From: Kudoa neothunni
Lineage: Eukaryota; Cnidaria
Assembly: GCA_964304625.1 (NCBI GenBank)
Contig: OZ199838.1
Span: 13,516,001-13,580,000, forward strand
DNA: 64,000 nt
Direction of reading: 5' to 3'
Positions 14,048-25,450 of this stretch are shown here, one piece after another. The stretch's first letter is position 1. Every line of letters starts with the position of its first letter. Both the position numbers and the translations under genes were made by a program. Under the pieces are notes generated by a model. It was not told the origin of the DNA and made no database searches. It worked only from the letters and a program-made list of their open reading frames with translations.

Positions 14048-14565
14048 AAAAATAATGTAAAATATGTAAGAAAATAAATCATGAAGTTATATATTATTTT
14101 TTTGTGGCTGAGAAATATTTCACCAATAAATAATAATTTTCTTCATCAAAAGTTATCGTAACAATAACAAAATAATCGAAAAAATGTGTCCTATGGAGAT
14201 ATGATAATAATAAATCCATTTCAGGGTTTAAGGAGCGCGAATAAATATATTAATCTGCAATTTTCATCTCCCAAAATAGTTTTATTATATTATTTAGCTA
14301 TATTTTATTTACATCTGACCGTATCTATTTCAAAAATAATATTCAGGTCGCTAACAGTGCAGAAAAATTTGATTTTTTTATAAAAAGATAAAATGTATTC
14401 AATGCATCAAGCGTTTTTGTTCCAAAACTATATTTTTATTTTAAACATAGAATTACAAATTCTTTTTCATTGGTATAACTTACTTTGTCTCTTTCATAAG
14501 CTTAATGTCAATCCAATTCATACTAATATTAATATCAACAAATAATTTTTTATGTTGATAACAAG
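14048..14565. other. AT-rich spacer 3' of annexin 2
   Basis: I see nothing convincing beyond the probable 3' untranslated region of the annexin gene that ends at 14566. Confidence 0.4.
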
Positions 14566-17284
14566 TCAGTTTTGGAGGGGAGTGGTTATCGTTTTAAATG
14601 CTTTCAACAACAATTGGTCCATGTTGGGTATACGTGCATGTAAAGTTGTGATTAGGTCTTTGTTGTAATTGCTGAAATAATGTTCAGTAATATTTCCCAA
14701 GTCTATCTTAAAAAACAAAATATTTATTTCTCAAAACTCAAATATTAGTTTACTTCCGCTCGAGATACCAAAATTCTGCTGATGCTTTCGATATCTTTGT
14801 TGTGGGCTGCAGTTATCAATCTATTAACAAAATATTCGACTGGAGATTCCGCATACTCACCTAGCTTTGTATTAAAAGAGTATTTCCTAAATAACGTCAC
14901 ATATGTCAAGAAACAATTGTTTCAAAGAGCTCAAAAAATGTTTTTTAATATGTTTAAATATTGAGGGTCGGTTTGTCTAAATTCTTTTTAATACGTTATT
15001 TCAAAAATTTTGAAGGCCACTTGAATCAGTTGTAAATTAATGGCACGAATAACCTCGAAACTTTCAAAACATAAAATATTTTTGTGGACTTCAAACTTTC
15101 GAAGTCCAAGACCTTTACAACTCTGTAATTCAAAAAATTACAGAACGCAATCAATTTGAGCCGAGAAAATTGCGTACTGATAGCATATTTTGTAGGTGTC
15201 CTTCTATATAGCTTTTATCAGAAATATGAAAGGTCTTCCTTTTTCCCTTTTTTTAAGAGACACTCGCAAATGAAAAATATAATGTTTAGTAATCTACTTG
15301 GAGCAAATCACTCAAAGCCTCACCGTAATTTCCGTAGGTTGTCCCTCTCACCTCACGTAATAAATTTTTTTTGAATTCTATGTTGGAAATGTATTGTTGA
15401 TGAATAGTGTAAAAATACCAGCGGAGTATCGCACAATCAGTTCATCCATTTGCTAGATTTAATATTATCGACTCATGTCATCTCATCACTAGAGTTACTT
15501 TGTTTGATCGTGTAACTGCTAACTCATTGAAACAATTTATATTGGATTTCTTTTGCATAAAAACAAATTAACCAAGTTAATCCCCACCTAAATTACTTTC
15601 AAAGCTTTGTGAAAACAAAATGCATCTAAATGAGTTATGTCCATCAACAATAGTTGAAAAAATGTTTTCCGGTGTCCAAACATATTAGTTTTTATATGTT
15701 TAATTAATGACTATTTTAGTATTTTCTTCAAATGTATAGAAACCAAATGCAGACTCACGTCATATTTACGATTATAATGTTCTTTGATGAGCAATCGTTG
15801 CTTTAAGGAACGATTTGTCAGTAGATTGCAGATATTCACGTCGTTAGAACCTAAAATTTCGGTTTGACAATTTATCCTTGTTTCTATCTTACCGAGTGAA
15901 CTAAATGAATCCTTTAACATGTATGAATCGATATTTGGATCAAAATTTTTGTATTCTCTTATGATTGGTTTCTAGTGGAAATTTTTCAGCATTCACAACT
16001 TTTTTAGTCAATCATAGATTTACTTGAATGTAACCTATTATTAAAAAATTATTATTATTTTTATACGGCAAGTATTTAATTATTTAAACTAGATAATCGT
16101 GTAATGTTAAAACAAGATATTATTTTATATAATGAGTAATTTAAAATAATAAATTGGATTCCCAATAACATAATAAATTATAAAACTTTAAGAGTTTTTA
16201 TATTGAAGTCGCTGCATAATTAGATGCGTAGGTAAATTTAACCTCATTATAATAGAGAGTTCTCTGCTAGCAAGTCTTGAACTCCTACACGATAGGCCAA
16301 GTTTAGGTAGTGAGTGGATTTTAATCTCTCTTGTCAATGTTAACATGTATTACATTTAAAATAAACGTTAAGATCCCGATTTTTCAAAATTAATAATCTA
16401 TTTGAAAGGGATATAGAGATTTTTTAACGTATAAAAATTTAGGACTAACCAACGATGGATTAACACCTTAAATTTAATATTGATAAGTGATGGAATTGTT
16501 AAAATAATAATATAATTAACATTCGTAAACTAATTGATTTATTTTTGCTTTAAATCAATTTCTAGTATAAAATGTTAATGGGTTTCCGTGAGAAAGAATT
16601 AGTTAGTTGATGTGTTCTTAGTTTGCATCATAATCGACACAAAATATTACCTTGGGATAAAGGAACGATAGTCTGAGGTGATTGAATTTCAGCGAGATTA
16701 CTGCTAGCTAGAATCTGGCCTTGTATGGCCAAGGTATCCGTTTGATGGACGATATTCGTTTGCGCAGATGAATACTGAAGATAAATTTGACTGGTGGGGT
16801 TCGTTGGGTATTCAACAAGAGGGTAGTTATCGATGTTATTCGAACCATATAACGCATTATTGTTCGAATATATTGTATCAATCATTGAAGATGGAGGCAT
16901 TGTTAGGTCATTCATGAGAGGTATATGTTCTAACTCCATAGTTTGAGAATATGCAGGAGGCTGAACAAAATCCATCGAAGAGAAGTCTCCCTTATCGTTT
17001 GGTTCTTTATTCGGTGGAAAATTCTAAGTTATAATGTTATGCTGGAGTTAAGATAGATTTCATTTTTAGATTATAGTTAATATTTCCCTAATAAAAAATG
17101 CTCCAAATTAATGTGTAAAGCCGTTAATTATGAAAACTCGTTCCAGCCACTTCAAGTGTATCATTAAACAATTTCCAATGTCATTATTTTTAATTATTGC
17201 AATCAAATAAACAACAATATTGTAGTGAAAACTAGTAGTCAATGATAATCGCGCGAGACTTACAGTATTGTTCTGTCTACTCAT
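14566..17284 (-). CDS. Annexin with a long N-terminal tail
   Basis: Exons placed: 17284-17264 (MSRQNNT), 17023-16651, 15971-15893, 15850-15759, 15710-15597, 15549-15499, 15452-15419, 15377-15298, 15211 to about 15150, 15122-15021, 14976-14901, 14860-14754, 14706-14566. The first two encode about 130 residues rich in Pro, Asn, Ser, Gln and Tyr (VQPPAYSQTM). The rest form four annexin repeats: ICNLLTNRSLKQRLLIKEHY in repeat I, ELIVRYSAEFKKNLL in II, RILVSRAEIDLGNI in IV. Annexins bind acidic membranes through calcium. Few type II GxGT sites survive (repeat I has SLGSND), so calcium binding may be weak. Exon lengths 114, 79 and 107 bp match the annexin at 25451. Two joins (16651 to 15971, and 15150 to 15122) are unresolved, so an exon may be missing. 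Confidence 0.8.
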
Positions 17285-18460
17285 TCCACCATGTAATCTA
17301 AGAAATTTATAACAGAATTGGACCTAATCGGATGAAAAAAATCTGACAAACAGTTATTAATGTAAATAAAATAGAGCCGAATTAGCAGAAAGTTGTTACG
17401 AATAAAACAAAGTTATATATTTGAAGTTAGGTTTGTTTGAAACATGTTTTTCATTTATAATTTTCTTATAAATAAATTACATTAAATTTGTTAAAGCTTT
17501 TAAAAAGTTTAAAAATAATAGGTCTATACATAATCCCCATTAAAACCATAATCTTGATTTACTCAGAAATGGGCAATAGTTCAATGTGAGTAGTATTTTT
17601 ATTTACCAACAGCCAAACTTAAAAAATCTAACAAAAAATGACACAATATTTTATTTAATTAATTTTTTTATTGGTCAAAATTTATCTTAAAAAATAAAAA
17701 TAAACAAAATATAATCTTGTTGACATAGTTTAAGTTGCATTAGATCAAATCTTCATCTAAGATTTTTTTATTAGTGCTGCTAAATGACTCTTTGGTGGAA
17801 GTTATTTTGATAAATAAGTAAATAATGAATTTATCTAACGAAATTTTATTTTTACACAGAATAATCAAATGAATGACGTTACTTGTATAAAGGAGAAAAA
17901 AAAATTACATAGCAGGTTAGGATAAGTTGAAATTAATTTATCTCGAGACTACTTAAGTTAGATGATATCCATCTAGAATCGATCTTCTAACTAGGTTGTT
18001 AGATTTGAATATATGAATTAAATAATGCATAATAAGCCCACATACAACAAATAATTTGAATCTGAATAATTTCTGAAACTAAAACAATATTTGAGACAAA
18101 CCATTATCACCCCACGGCTACCTTCGTGAATAATTGTTATTTTTTACCTAAAGTAGTCGAGTCTAATTCCTTCTCCTTTTTATTTATCATTCAATAATAA
18201 AAGATTTTTTTGCAATCATATTCTCGTCATTACAAGTTAGACGTTAAATAATTGTTCCACAAAATATTAATTATTTAATCTGGTGAATATCATATAAATT
18301 TTTGACATACATTTTGTCTTAAATACAATGAAATCCCGATTATCCACAAAATTTTTAGTGGCGATTTGTTTTCGGACAGCTACTATGAGCGAATAATCTA
18401 AAAACTTGTTCGCGCGCGCGTCAGGCGATATTTGTATTCTGGAATAAATATATTTCATAT
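17285..18460. other. AT-rich spacer upstream of annexin 2
   Basis: No gene is supported. Bases 18330-18430 contain CCCGATTATCCACAAAATTT, a pogo/Tigger-like tip also seen near 49780, followed by a GC-rich CGCGCGCG run. Confidence 0.4.
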
Positions 18461-21400
18461 TTAACCCTTCCTGTACCAACTACGATAACAGAACGTGGGT
18501 GACCAACTGGGGTCACTAACGTACCCCAGCCGAATTACACCTTAAACTTGTTCAATCTGCTAGAAACTATTTCACCAAAAATAAGAGACACAAATATGAT
18601 AATTCATGCCCAATAAAATTAGTTTTTATTATTTGACCTATACATAAATCATTTTGTTCATGACGAAAACCATTGCACAGACAATGATACAAATGCATCA
18701 AAATGTAGCATAAATAGCAAATATTATCAGTTTTATGCCGAAACAGGATATATGGAAGACTAATGATCAAAAAATTAAGAATAATTAGAAAAAACAACGA
18801 CCATCACAGCAATTAAATACTCATCGCTTTTCGGTATAAGTCGGTGAATCCGTAGCTAATGATGGATCGGTGTGATTGCCGCTTTGATCAAATTTAAGCT
18901 ATATGAGCGAAGACTTCTATTATCCAATGCTGATCTATATTATTTCCTAAATTTTAGTAGGCAGATGCTATAGACACAAAATTTAGTCATAAACTGCATG
19001 TACGCTTACTCAATATAAATTTTTTATCTCAGCGACTCTTGCTCACAAACTTTGTATAGATTTAATCGTTTAAAATCTGCTCTATTTAATTATTCCTGAC
19101 AGGCAAAAGCGAAGCGATGTGATATAAATAATTAAATATAGCCAAAATTAGTGACCTCTAAATATTATTTGCCGTGTCAATAGTTACATCAATGGAATAA
19201 TACACAAAATGGTAATATTTTTAAACAATGAATGACGCAGTGACTTCAGTTTGCATTATTTGAGCATCAGTGTTTAAGGCACCAAAAATAATATTCAACA
19301 TATCTGTCATATTTTTACGTAATTATTTTTAATATTTATTTGTACAACAAAATCACTTTCGCCTTGTCATTATTTTATTATTTTTGAAATTCGCAAAATG
19401 GTAGCGAAAACAGAAATTAGAATATTTACTTTTATGTAGATATTTTCCTAATTTTACGAGTCATATTTGGTAAAGTTTCTCAAAGTAGAGAATTATTTTG
19501 TAAAAAAATTATTCTTTCCTCTGTAGCGAGGTTAATTTTATTCGTTTTTTCAACAGGCCGATATTTTTTCTCCCAAATGGCATGACTGTGTATAAATTCA
19601 AAAATTGTGAATCCGTTGAGCCTTGGGTAGAATTTATTTATTATAATAGACCAAAATTGTATATGTCATAAATGATAATGCATTAGAGATCGTAAAATGA
19701 ATTACACATTGCACTCAATTACTAGTGAAAATTTGTGTATAATTTAAATTTATACACTGCAACCATATGCCGAATAAAAAAATATATTAACACGATTTAT
19801 TCCAAAGAATTGGTACAATCCAAACAATAAATAATATTTCTTTTTACTCTATGTTTTATGCAAACAAACTTGAAGCAGTTGAAACATCTCAGGCTGGATT
19901 TATTATCCTTATTCCGAGGACAAAAATGGCATCTATTTCTCTTTGATTGCTGAGTGGAATTTGATTCAGACATTGTCAAATCGTCATTATTGGTAGAGAT
20001 TTCAAAAAATTGGAAACCATACTTTATGTGGGATTGAAGAGTATGGGAATTCTCACGACGATATGCTACATTGGGTGTTGCGAATTCTATAGCAAGCTCG
20101 CGAAGAAATTTCTGTCGCTTGCTACGATCATTTTTTTTCCAATCAGAATTTTTTTGGATCCAAATAATATATGCGTTCAACGCAGCCATGTCAATGATTT
20201 CCATGAAAATCTTCAGTGGCCATCTACGAGTAGGTCGCGAACAGGAGTATGACTGGGTCATTTTATCCCCATTATCAACACCACCTTTGGTTTTGTTATA
20301 GTGAAGAATCACCGTTGGTCTTTTTCTATATGTGCCTTCTGTTGAAGAATCATGAAATTCGGTAGACAATATATTGACCGCATAGTTCTTTTTGGGTACA
20401 TAGGAAGAAAGTGAAAGATGACCAGAAAACCCGAACAGAGAGGAGAAAACCTCTCGGCGTGGCGATTTTAAAAATTCTTTGGGGATATCGCGTTTATTCG
20501 ACCTAATTGTCCCTGTCAATGTCAGGTTCTCTTTGAAGAGTTTCGTGGCTAAAGAAACGGATGTAAAAAAGTTGTCTACGGTCACTCCTCGGCCAGTTCT
20601 ATAAAATGAAGAGACAAGTCTTGTGACAACATTTTCAGCCTGATTTATTTCCCTTGTTCCACCGATCTTCCCAGTATACGGTTGAATGTTTAATAGGTAT
20701 GACGTTTCTACGTCTGCAGCCACCCAAAGTTTGATCCCGAATCGTCCGGGCTTGCTCTTCATGTATACCCGAAACGGACATTTACCCCTAAACCTTACTA
20801 ACCTTTCATCCACTGTAATATGCGTGCCTGGTGAATAATATTTCAAGCAATTTTCATTAAACAGATCGAAAATTTGGCGGCAAGGTTCGAATTTGTCGTT
20901 TGTAATTTGAAACCGATAAATTCTATTTGCTTTATCGTCAAAACGGATTTTTCTATAAATATAAGTGAATCTGTTTCTGGACATCACTGTGGGGAAGAAT
21001 AATTGTTTGAATAATGGACTACCATCCCACATATTCCTATGAGCAAGCATCTTACCATTTGAACGCTCAGCAGCGATTAATATGCCTATAAATGCTTTTA
21101 TTTCATTTTTAGTTATTGTCGTGTGTGTCTCTGGGTTAGTTTCTTCGCAGTACTTGTTGCTGTATTTTACTATCTCATTAATTATATCATCCGACATAAA
21201 CAATTCAAAGGCATCAAAAATGGACGTTATATTGTTTGCCTCATCTAAAATGCCTGAGGATGAAGTAACGATGTTGTGTGATTTAGTTTTCGTTTTCGAA
21301 CAAATTCTTTTGGACCACTCAAGACCAGACGGGGAAGAAAAAATAGAATCATTATTCGGGTTTTCTTGAGCAAATTTAACGTCACTTTGGAAATCTTCAT

Positions 21401-21990
21401 CACTATCTATATCACTAATAACACAATCATCTTCACCGCAATCATCTGATTCAGATATTTCGTATTCTGAGCAACTATCATTATCTACAGAAGAAGAATC
21501 CTCAATAAGTTTTTCAACATCATCAATGGTTTGGTCTAGTCTCATACTAAATATTACCGATGTCTCAAAAAAAGTTATTTAACAATTGCCACCTCAATAT
21601 CCACAAGAAATGTTGAGCACGTGGTGTAATCGGATTAATCCTCGTTAATCCGCGAGGCGGTAATATTTAGAAAGGCGCACCATTTTTTCATATAATAGAA
21701 CGGATATTATCAAATTTTCGGGGTGATAAAGCTATTTTTGATATTTATAAAACAAATATGTAACATTAGAAAACTAATCCGATGCATTAAAAATTAACTC
21801 TAGTATTATTTTTGAATCTATTCATTAGATTTAATTATATTGTAAAAAATATTTTCATCAAAATATCGAAATAATAGTAATTGAGGTATTCTGAAATTTT
21901 GAAGACTATCAGAAGCTGATTTTTGGATTTAGAAACAAAATAGATAATATGGGGTCACTTAAATACCCCAGTTGGTACCGGAAGGGTTAA
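18461..21990 (-). mobile_element. piggyBac transposon, apparently complete
   Basis: It is flanked by TTAA at 18461-18464 and 21987-21990. The tips TTAACCCTTCC(T/G)GTACCAACT match over 20 bases with one difference, followed on each side by a GGGGT/ACCCC motif. One uninterrupted transposase gene is carried on the minus strand. Total length is about 3.5 kb, with about 1.3 kb of non-coding DNA between the gene's stop codon and the left end. Intact frame, clean target duplication and matching tips all suggest a recent arrival. Confidence 0.9.
19797..21545 (-). CDS. piggyBac transposase, full length
   Basis: It has 582 residues, the normal size for the family. An acidic N-terminus (1-60) precedes the DDE_Tnp_1_7 fold. 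The three catalytic aspartates are visible: D246 in TVDERLV, D324 in VTVDNFFTS and D424 in GGVDNGDKM. Their spacing (78 and 100) is almost that of the cabbage looper enzyme. The C-terminus (about 537-578) is a cysteine-rich zinc-binding domain starting CHFCPRNK with further CxxC pairs; in piggyBac this domain binds the element ends. The enzyme excises and inserts DNA at TTAA without leaving a footprint. The frame has no stop or shift, so the protein could be functional. It is unrelated in detail to the decayed copy at 35767-37830. Confidence 0.93.
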   Translation of the reverse strand: MRLDQTIDDVEKLIEDSSSVDNDSCSEYEISESDDCGEDDCVISDIDSDEDFQSDVKFAQENPNNDSIFSSPSGLEWSKRICSKTKTKSHNIVTSSSGILDEANNITSIFDAFELFMSDDIINEIVKYSNKYCEETNPETHTTITKNEIKAFIGILIAAERSNGKMLAHRNMWDGSPLFKQLFFPTVMSRNRFTYIYRKIRFDDKANRIYRFQITNDKFEPCRQIFDLFNENCLKYYSPGTHITVDERLVRFRGKCPFRVYMKSKPGRFGIKLWVAADVETSYLLNIQPYTGKIGGTREINQAENVVTRLVSSFYRTGRGVTVDNFFTSVSLATKLFKENLTLTGTIRSNKRDIPKEFLKSPRREVFSSLFGFSGHLSLSSYVPKKNYAVNILSTEFHDSSTEGTYRKRPTVILHYNKTKGGVDNGDKMTQSYSCSRPTRRWPLKIFMEIIDMAALNAYIIWIQKNSDWKKNDRSKRQKFLRELAIEFATPNVAYRRENSHTLQSHIKYGFQFFEISTNNDDLTMSESNSTQQSKRNRCHFCPRNKDNKSSLRCFNCFKFVCIKHRVKRNIIYCLDCTNSLE

Positions 21991-22550
21991 TAACCTATTT
22001 TTTATTAATTTATGTTAAACAATACAATTTATACCATTTTAAATTCAATAAATAGGCCCACATGTAAATTAATATTTCAGGAAATTGGTGAGAAAGCGGT
22101 AGATCGGGGCTTCCCATTGGGGACACAATTACTAGGGGCTGGAGACTCATACCTTGAGTCAACTGAAAAATTGTACGACCGAGCATGTTTCCTACCAAGT
22201 GCACCGCTTTTACGTAATAGGAATCTCTCTCAAAAGTAAATTATGTGCGATTCGTGCATTAGCAAGGCTGAAATAAGTCTGGTAAACAATGGTCATTTTT
22301 TGAATTTTAGTAAAAATTATTTTGCATTTAAAATATATCATTTTCTATTTAATAATGTAGAATGTATAAAACTACATTAATAATTTATTTCTTCTTTATT
22401 CACATATAAATTATCAAATAAAAACTATGAAACGCTCGTATCGTTTTGTAAAAAACAAATAAACTATAAAACGTTTTTAGATAAGTTGAAACCTTAAAAA
22501 TTCTATTATTCGTTTTTTGCGTGAACAATAAGTTGAACAAGAATTAAAGA
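21991..22550. other. Spacer holding one exon-like stretch
   Basis: Apart from the exon-like reading frame at 22081-22239 (listed separately) the interval is plain AT-rich DNA. Confidence 0.4.
22081..22239 (+). CDS. Exon-like fragment, unrecognised
   Basis: Directly after a good acceptor (ATATTTCAG) comes an open stretch of 52 codons ending in TAA. It has balanced composition, about 45% GC against about 25% around it. The peptide starts EIGEKAVDRGFPLGTQLLGA and includes LYDRACFLPSAPLL. It lies only 90 bp from the right end of the piggyBac element. Upstream exons could have been displaced by that insertion, or this could be a relic. I do not recognise the family. Confidence 0.3.
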   Translation, partial: EIGEKAVDRGFPLGTQLLGAGDSYLESTEKLYDRACFLPSAPLLRNRNLSQK

Positions 22551-24319
22551 TAATGGTAAAGTATGTGACTCCAGAAAAACACCATCTTGCATCCGGGTTT
22601 TCTCGTTTTTTCTTTACGATTATTGTTGGATATATATATTCTTTTATATTTGACTTATGCTCGATATTAATCGTTTTGTGTCGTGTCTTGCAAAAGTGTT
22701 TCTATGGCGCTAACCAGGATGAGTGCGAAACAGGATACAGCGGGAGACTCAATGAATGAGGGAGCCGAGACAACAATTATCAATAATAAATCAAAAGAAT
22801 ACTGACTAAAAATATTTAGCTCAAATAAGTTACTTCTAAATTTTTGCCAAATTCCCATTCGACTACAATCGGATACACGTGTAATCCACATCGTTCTGCA
22901 ATAAACACGAAAAATAGCTCATTATTTTCTTATTTCGCAAATTGTCCAACATTTCTATATCATATTATTTTTAATAAAATCGATATTAAATTTTTCTGTG
23001 TTTATTTATCAAGTGTAAATCGCGATAATGGAGCTTTTAAGTTTAGAAGGGACGATGATTTTTTCTGTTTAATTGATGGTCATGATAGGTTATTTTACAA
23101 ATTAGTAACAACATATTACCTTATAGTTGCTACATAAAGATGTTTTAATTGTTGGAATTTTGAAACCTTTACTTTAAAAAAGAGAAAATTAAATGTAAGG
23201 AGACCAATGACGGAAACATCATGCCATAGGAGAAATCCAGTTGAGTATGCCTTCACTTACAGCTATAAAAATTACTTATCTTCTACGGAATAACGACTTA
23301 AGGTAGTTAAGGTGTAAAGCTAGTGTTTCCCTTGAAACGGTACTTTTTTCTCCAGCATGGTTTCCGTCAGTTTAACAAACAAATAAACGATAATAACATA
23401 TAGATTCATTTAGAAAATGCTAGATTAAATCTTCATAAAACTGGCCATACGCCCAATACATTGTATAACACTTCGGCTGCGCGTTAACAGCGTGGTAGTT
23501 GTTGCAAAGAATGATTTTGGCGTAACATACAGATTAAAATTATAAATTATTTCATTTTAAAGCTCAATTATGCACTATAACAATAACGAAACATTATTTT
23601 ATTAAAACAAATATTTTTGTCCCAATAAATTACATTTGTAACGTATATTAATTGTACACTTTGTGTCGTATTTAAAAAATAAATAGATAAATATACGATT
23701 TATTATTTGCACAAGTTCTAAATTTTAATATCTTGAGATAAATAAAATACGTATTGAAATATTTTTAATTAATGCCTTTCTTTGATTTTATAACCAGAAA
23801 TGTCAATGTATGATTGATATTATTATTGTTGTTAGTTTCAATTTCGTAAGTAATTGACGTATAAAAATTATTTCACTAATAATAATGTACTAACAATAAT
23901 TTATAAACGAAAATATACAATTATAAACGTTACTAAATGGTTTAAAAGTTAATTTGACATTTAGAAATAAAGATAGATGACACATTACTTTTTAATATTA
24001 GACAAGCTTATTTAGAAGACTTACTACGCTAAATTTGGTATATAAATATTAAGAAAATTTAAATAATGATTATTATATACTAATTAGGATTAAATAAGCA
24101 AATAATGAGCTATTTTTCGTGTTTATTGCAGAACGATATGGATTACACGTGTATCCGATTGTAGTCGAATGAGAATTTGGCAAAAATTTAGAAGTAATTT
24201 ATTTGAGCTAAATATTTTTAGTCGGTATTCTTTTGATTTATTATTGATAATCGTAAAGAAAAAACGAGAAAACCCGGATGCAAGATGGTGTTTTTCTGGA
24301 GTCACATACTTTACCATTA
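22551..24319. mobile_element. TA-flanked foldback element with ~235 bp arms
   Basis: Left arm 22551-22941 and right arm 24092-24319 are near-perfect reverse complements once a small insert (about 22627-22780) is removed from the left arm. Both start ATGGTAAAGTATGTGACTCC after TA. That fits a Tc1/mariner-type non-autonomous element. The central segment of about 1.15 kb shows no transposase. It separates two exon-like stretches (22081-22239 and 24362-24570) and may therefore sit within a former intron. Confidence 0.65.
22627..22780. repeat. ~150 bp miniature element nested in the foldback arm
   Basis: It splits the left arm exactly where the right arm is continuous. Its ends read TTGTTG and CAACAA, and a TTA triplet is present on both sides. 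A 3 bp TTA/TAA duplication with short ends is typical of PIF/Harbinger miniature elements. It is GC-richer than its host and non-coding. Confidence 0.5.
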
Positions 24320-25450
24320 CCGGGTTAATATACTTAAGCTGAACTATTTTGTATTTTAGAAAATTTTGTAACTTTTTCAAAAAATCGGGTATTCATGATA
24401 TAGATTTTGACTTCCAAGGGCACGCTACAACTTGGTATCGACCCAACACTAATAAGGTATCAAAGGTACGAAACAAAACAGGGAAAACTAAACAAGGAAC
24501 TCTCATTTTTAAAATAATACACTACAATAACTTTAGTTCAAATAGTTTATTTTCGAAAGGGAATATTTAAAGTGACTGTATTAGTAGAAAAGAAAATCAG
24601 TGTATATATTACTAGCGCAAAAGCCCCGCAGACTAAAGCCTTGAGAAGGCCAAGGTCATTTGAAATTCAAAATAAATTCAGAGTATTTAGATAAATAGTA
24701 CAAAGATTACCCAATTAACTGATGATTTATTTAACTCATTGGGCGCACGAACCTTATTTGATATTTTTAAAAACGAATAAACACTACTGAGCGTTTGAAT
24801 TTCCTATTTAGAGCTCCTAGAATACCGATTTTCTCCTTGTTGTTTGTAGTAATCTCTAAATCACACCATATGAATAGAACTAATCTTGTTAAACATCAAT
24901 AAATGAATTTCATATTAATGCTTGGATACATAACCTAATATTACCTTCCTTATTTGAACTATTTCAATTACTAAATCACTTTCCAATAATTTTAAAGTAA
25001 AATAAACACTATGGTACATTTAAAATTAACTTTTTATAACTTTAATGAAATGACCTATATGTCAGCATAAATCCTGAAATCATACCTCTCATATCACGTG
25101 AAAATATTTTTAGTCATTTTGCAGGATGCAAACCGTTTACAATTTTTTACGTATTTTTCCGTGTTAAAATAAAATTTTATCTTTCCATATGTGTGCTCAA
25201 ATGGAGCGATATGTCTCTCTATCAAAAATGAAAAGTGCGTACACACTGACACACACACGGATTACCGGTTTGCTTTATATAGTAGATGGCATAACTTTAA
25301 TAATTATAAAAGCAATAAAACCATATCAATTATTTTCTAACATTCATAAAATGTACTATCATATATATGTAATATATGAAAGTCTGGAGTTGTATCGATG
25401 GCGCTGAAAGTCTAAATTAATCTAATTGCCAACTATTAATCGACTGATAA
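24320..25450. other. Spacer with exon-like fragments, then AT-rich DNA
   Basis: Coding-like sequence lies at 24362-24570 and possibly 24614-24692 (frame containing KAPQTKALRRPRSFE). From 24700 to the annexin stop at 25451 I see nothing. A short CA-rich run occurs near 25240. Confidence 0.35.
24362..24570 (+). CDS. Exon-like fragment, unrecognised
   Basis: An open frame follows a TATTTTAG acceptor at 24351-24358, with an unusually protein-like stretch reading HDIDFDFQGHATTWYRPNTN and then KVRNKTGKTKQGTL. A second stretch 30-120 bp further on has similar composition, but I could not join the two in phase. Together with 22081-22239 this may be a plus-strand gene split by the foldback element, or remains of one. 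No family is recognised. Confidence 0.3.
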
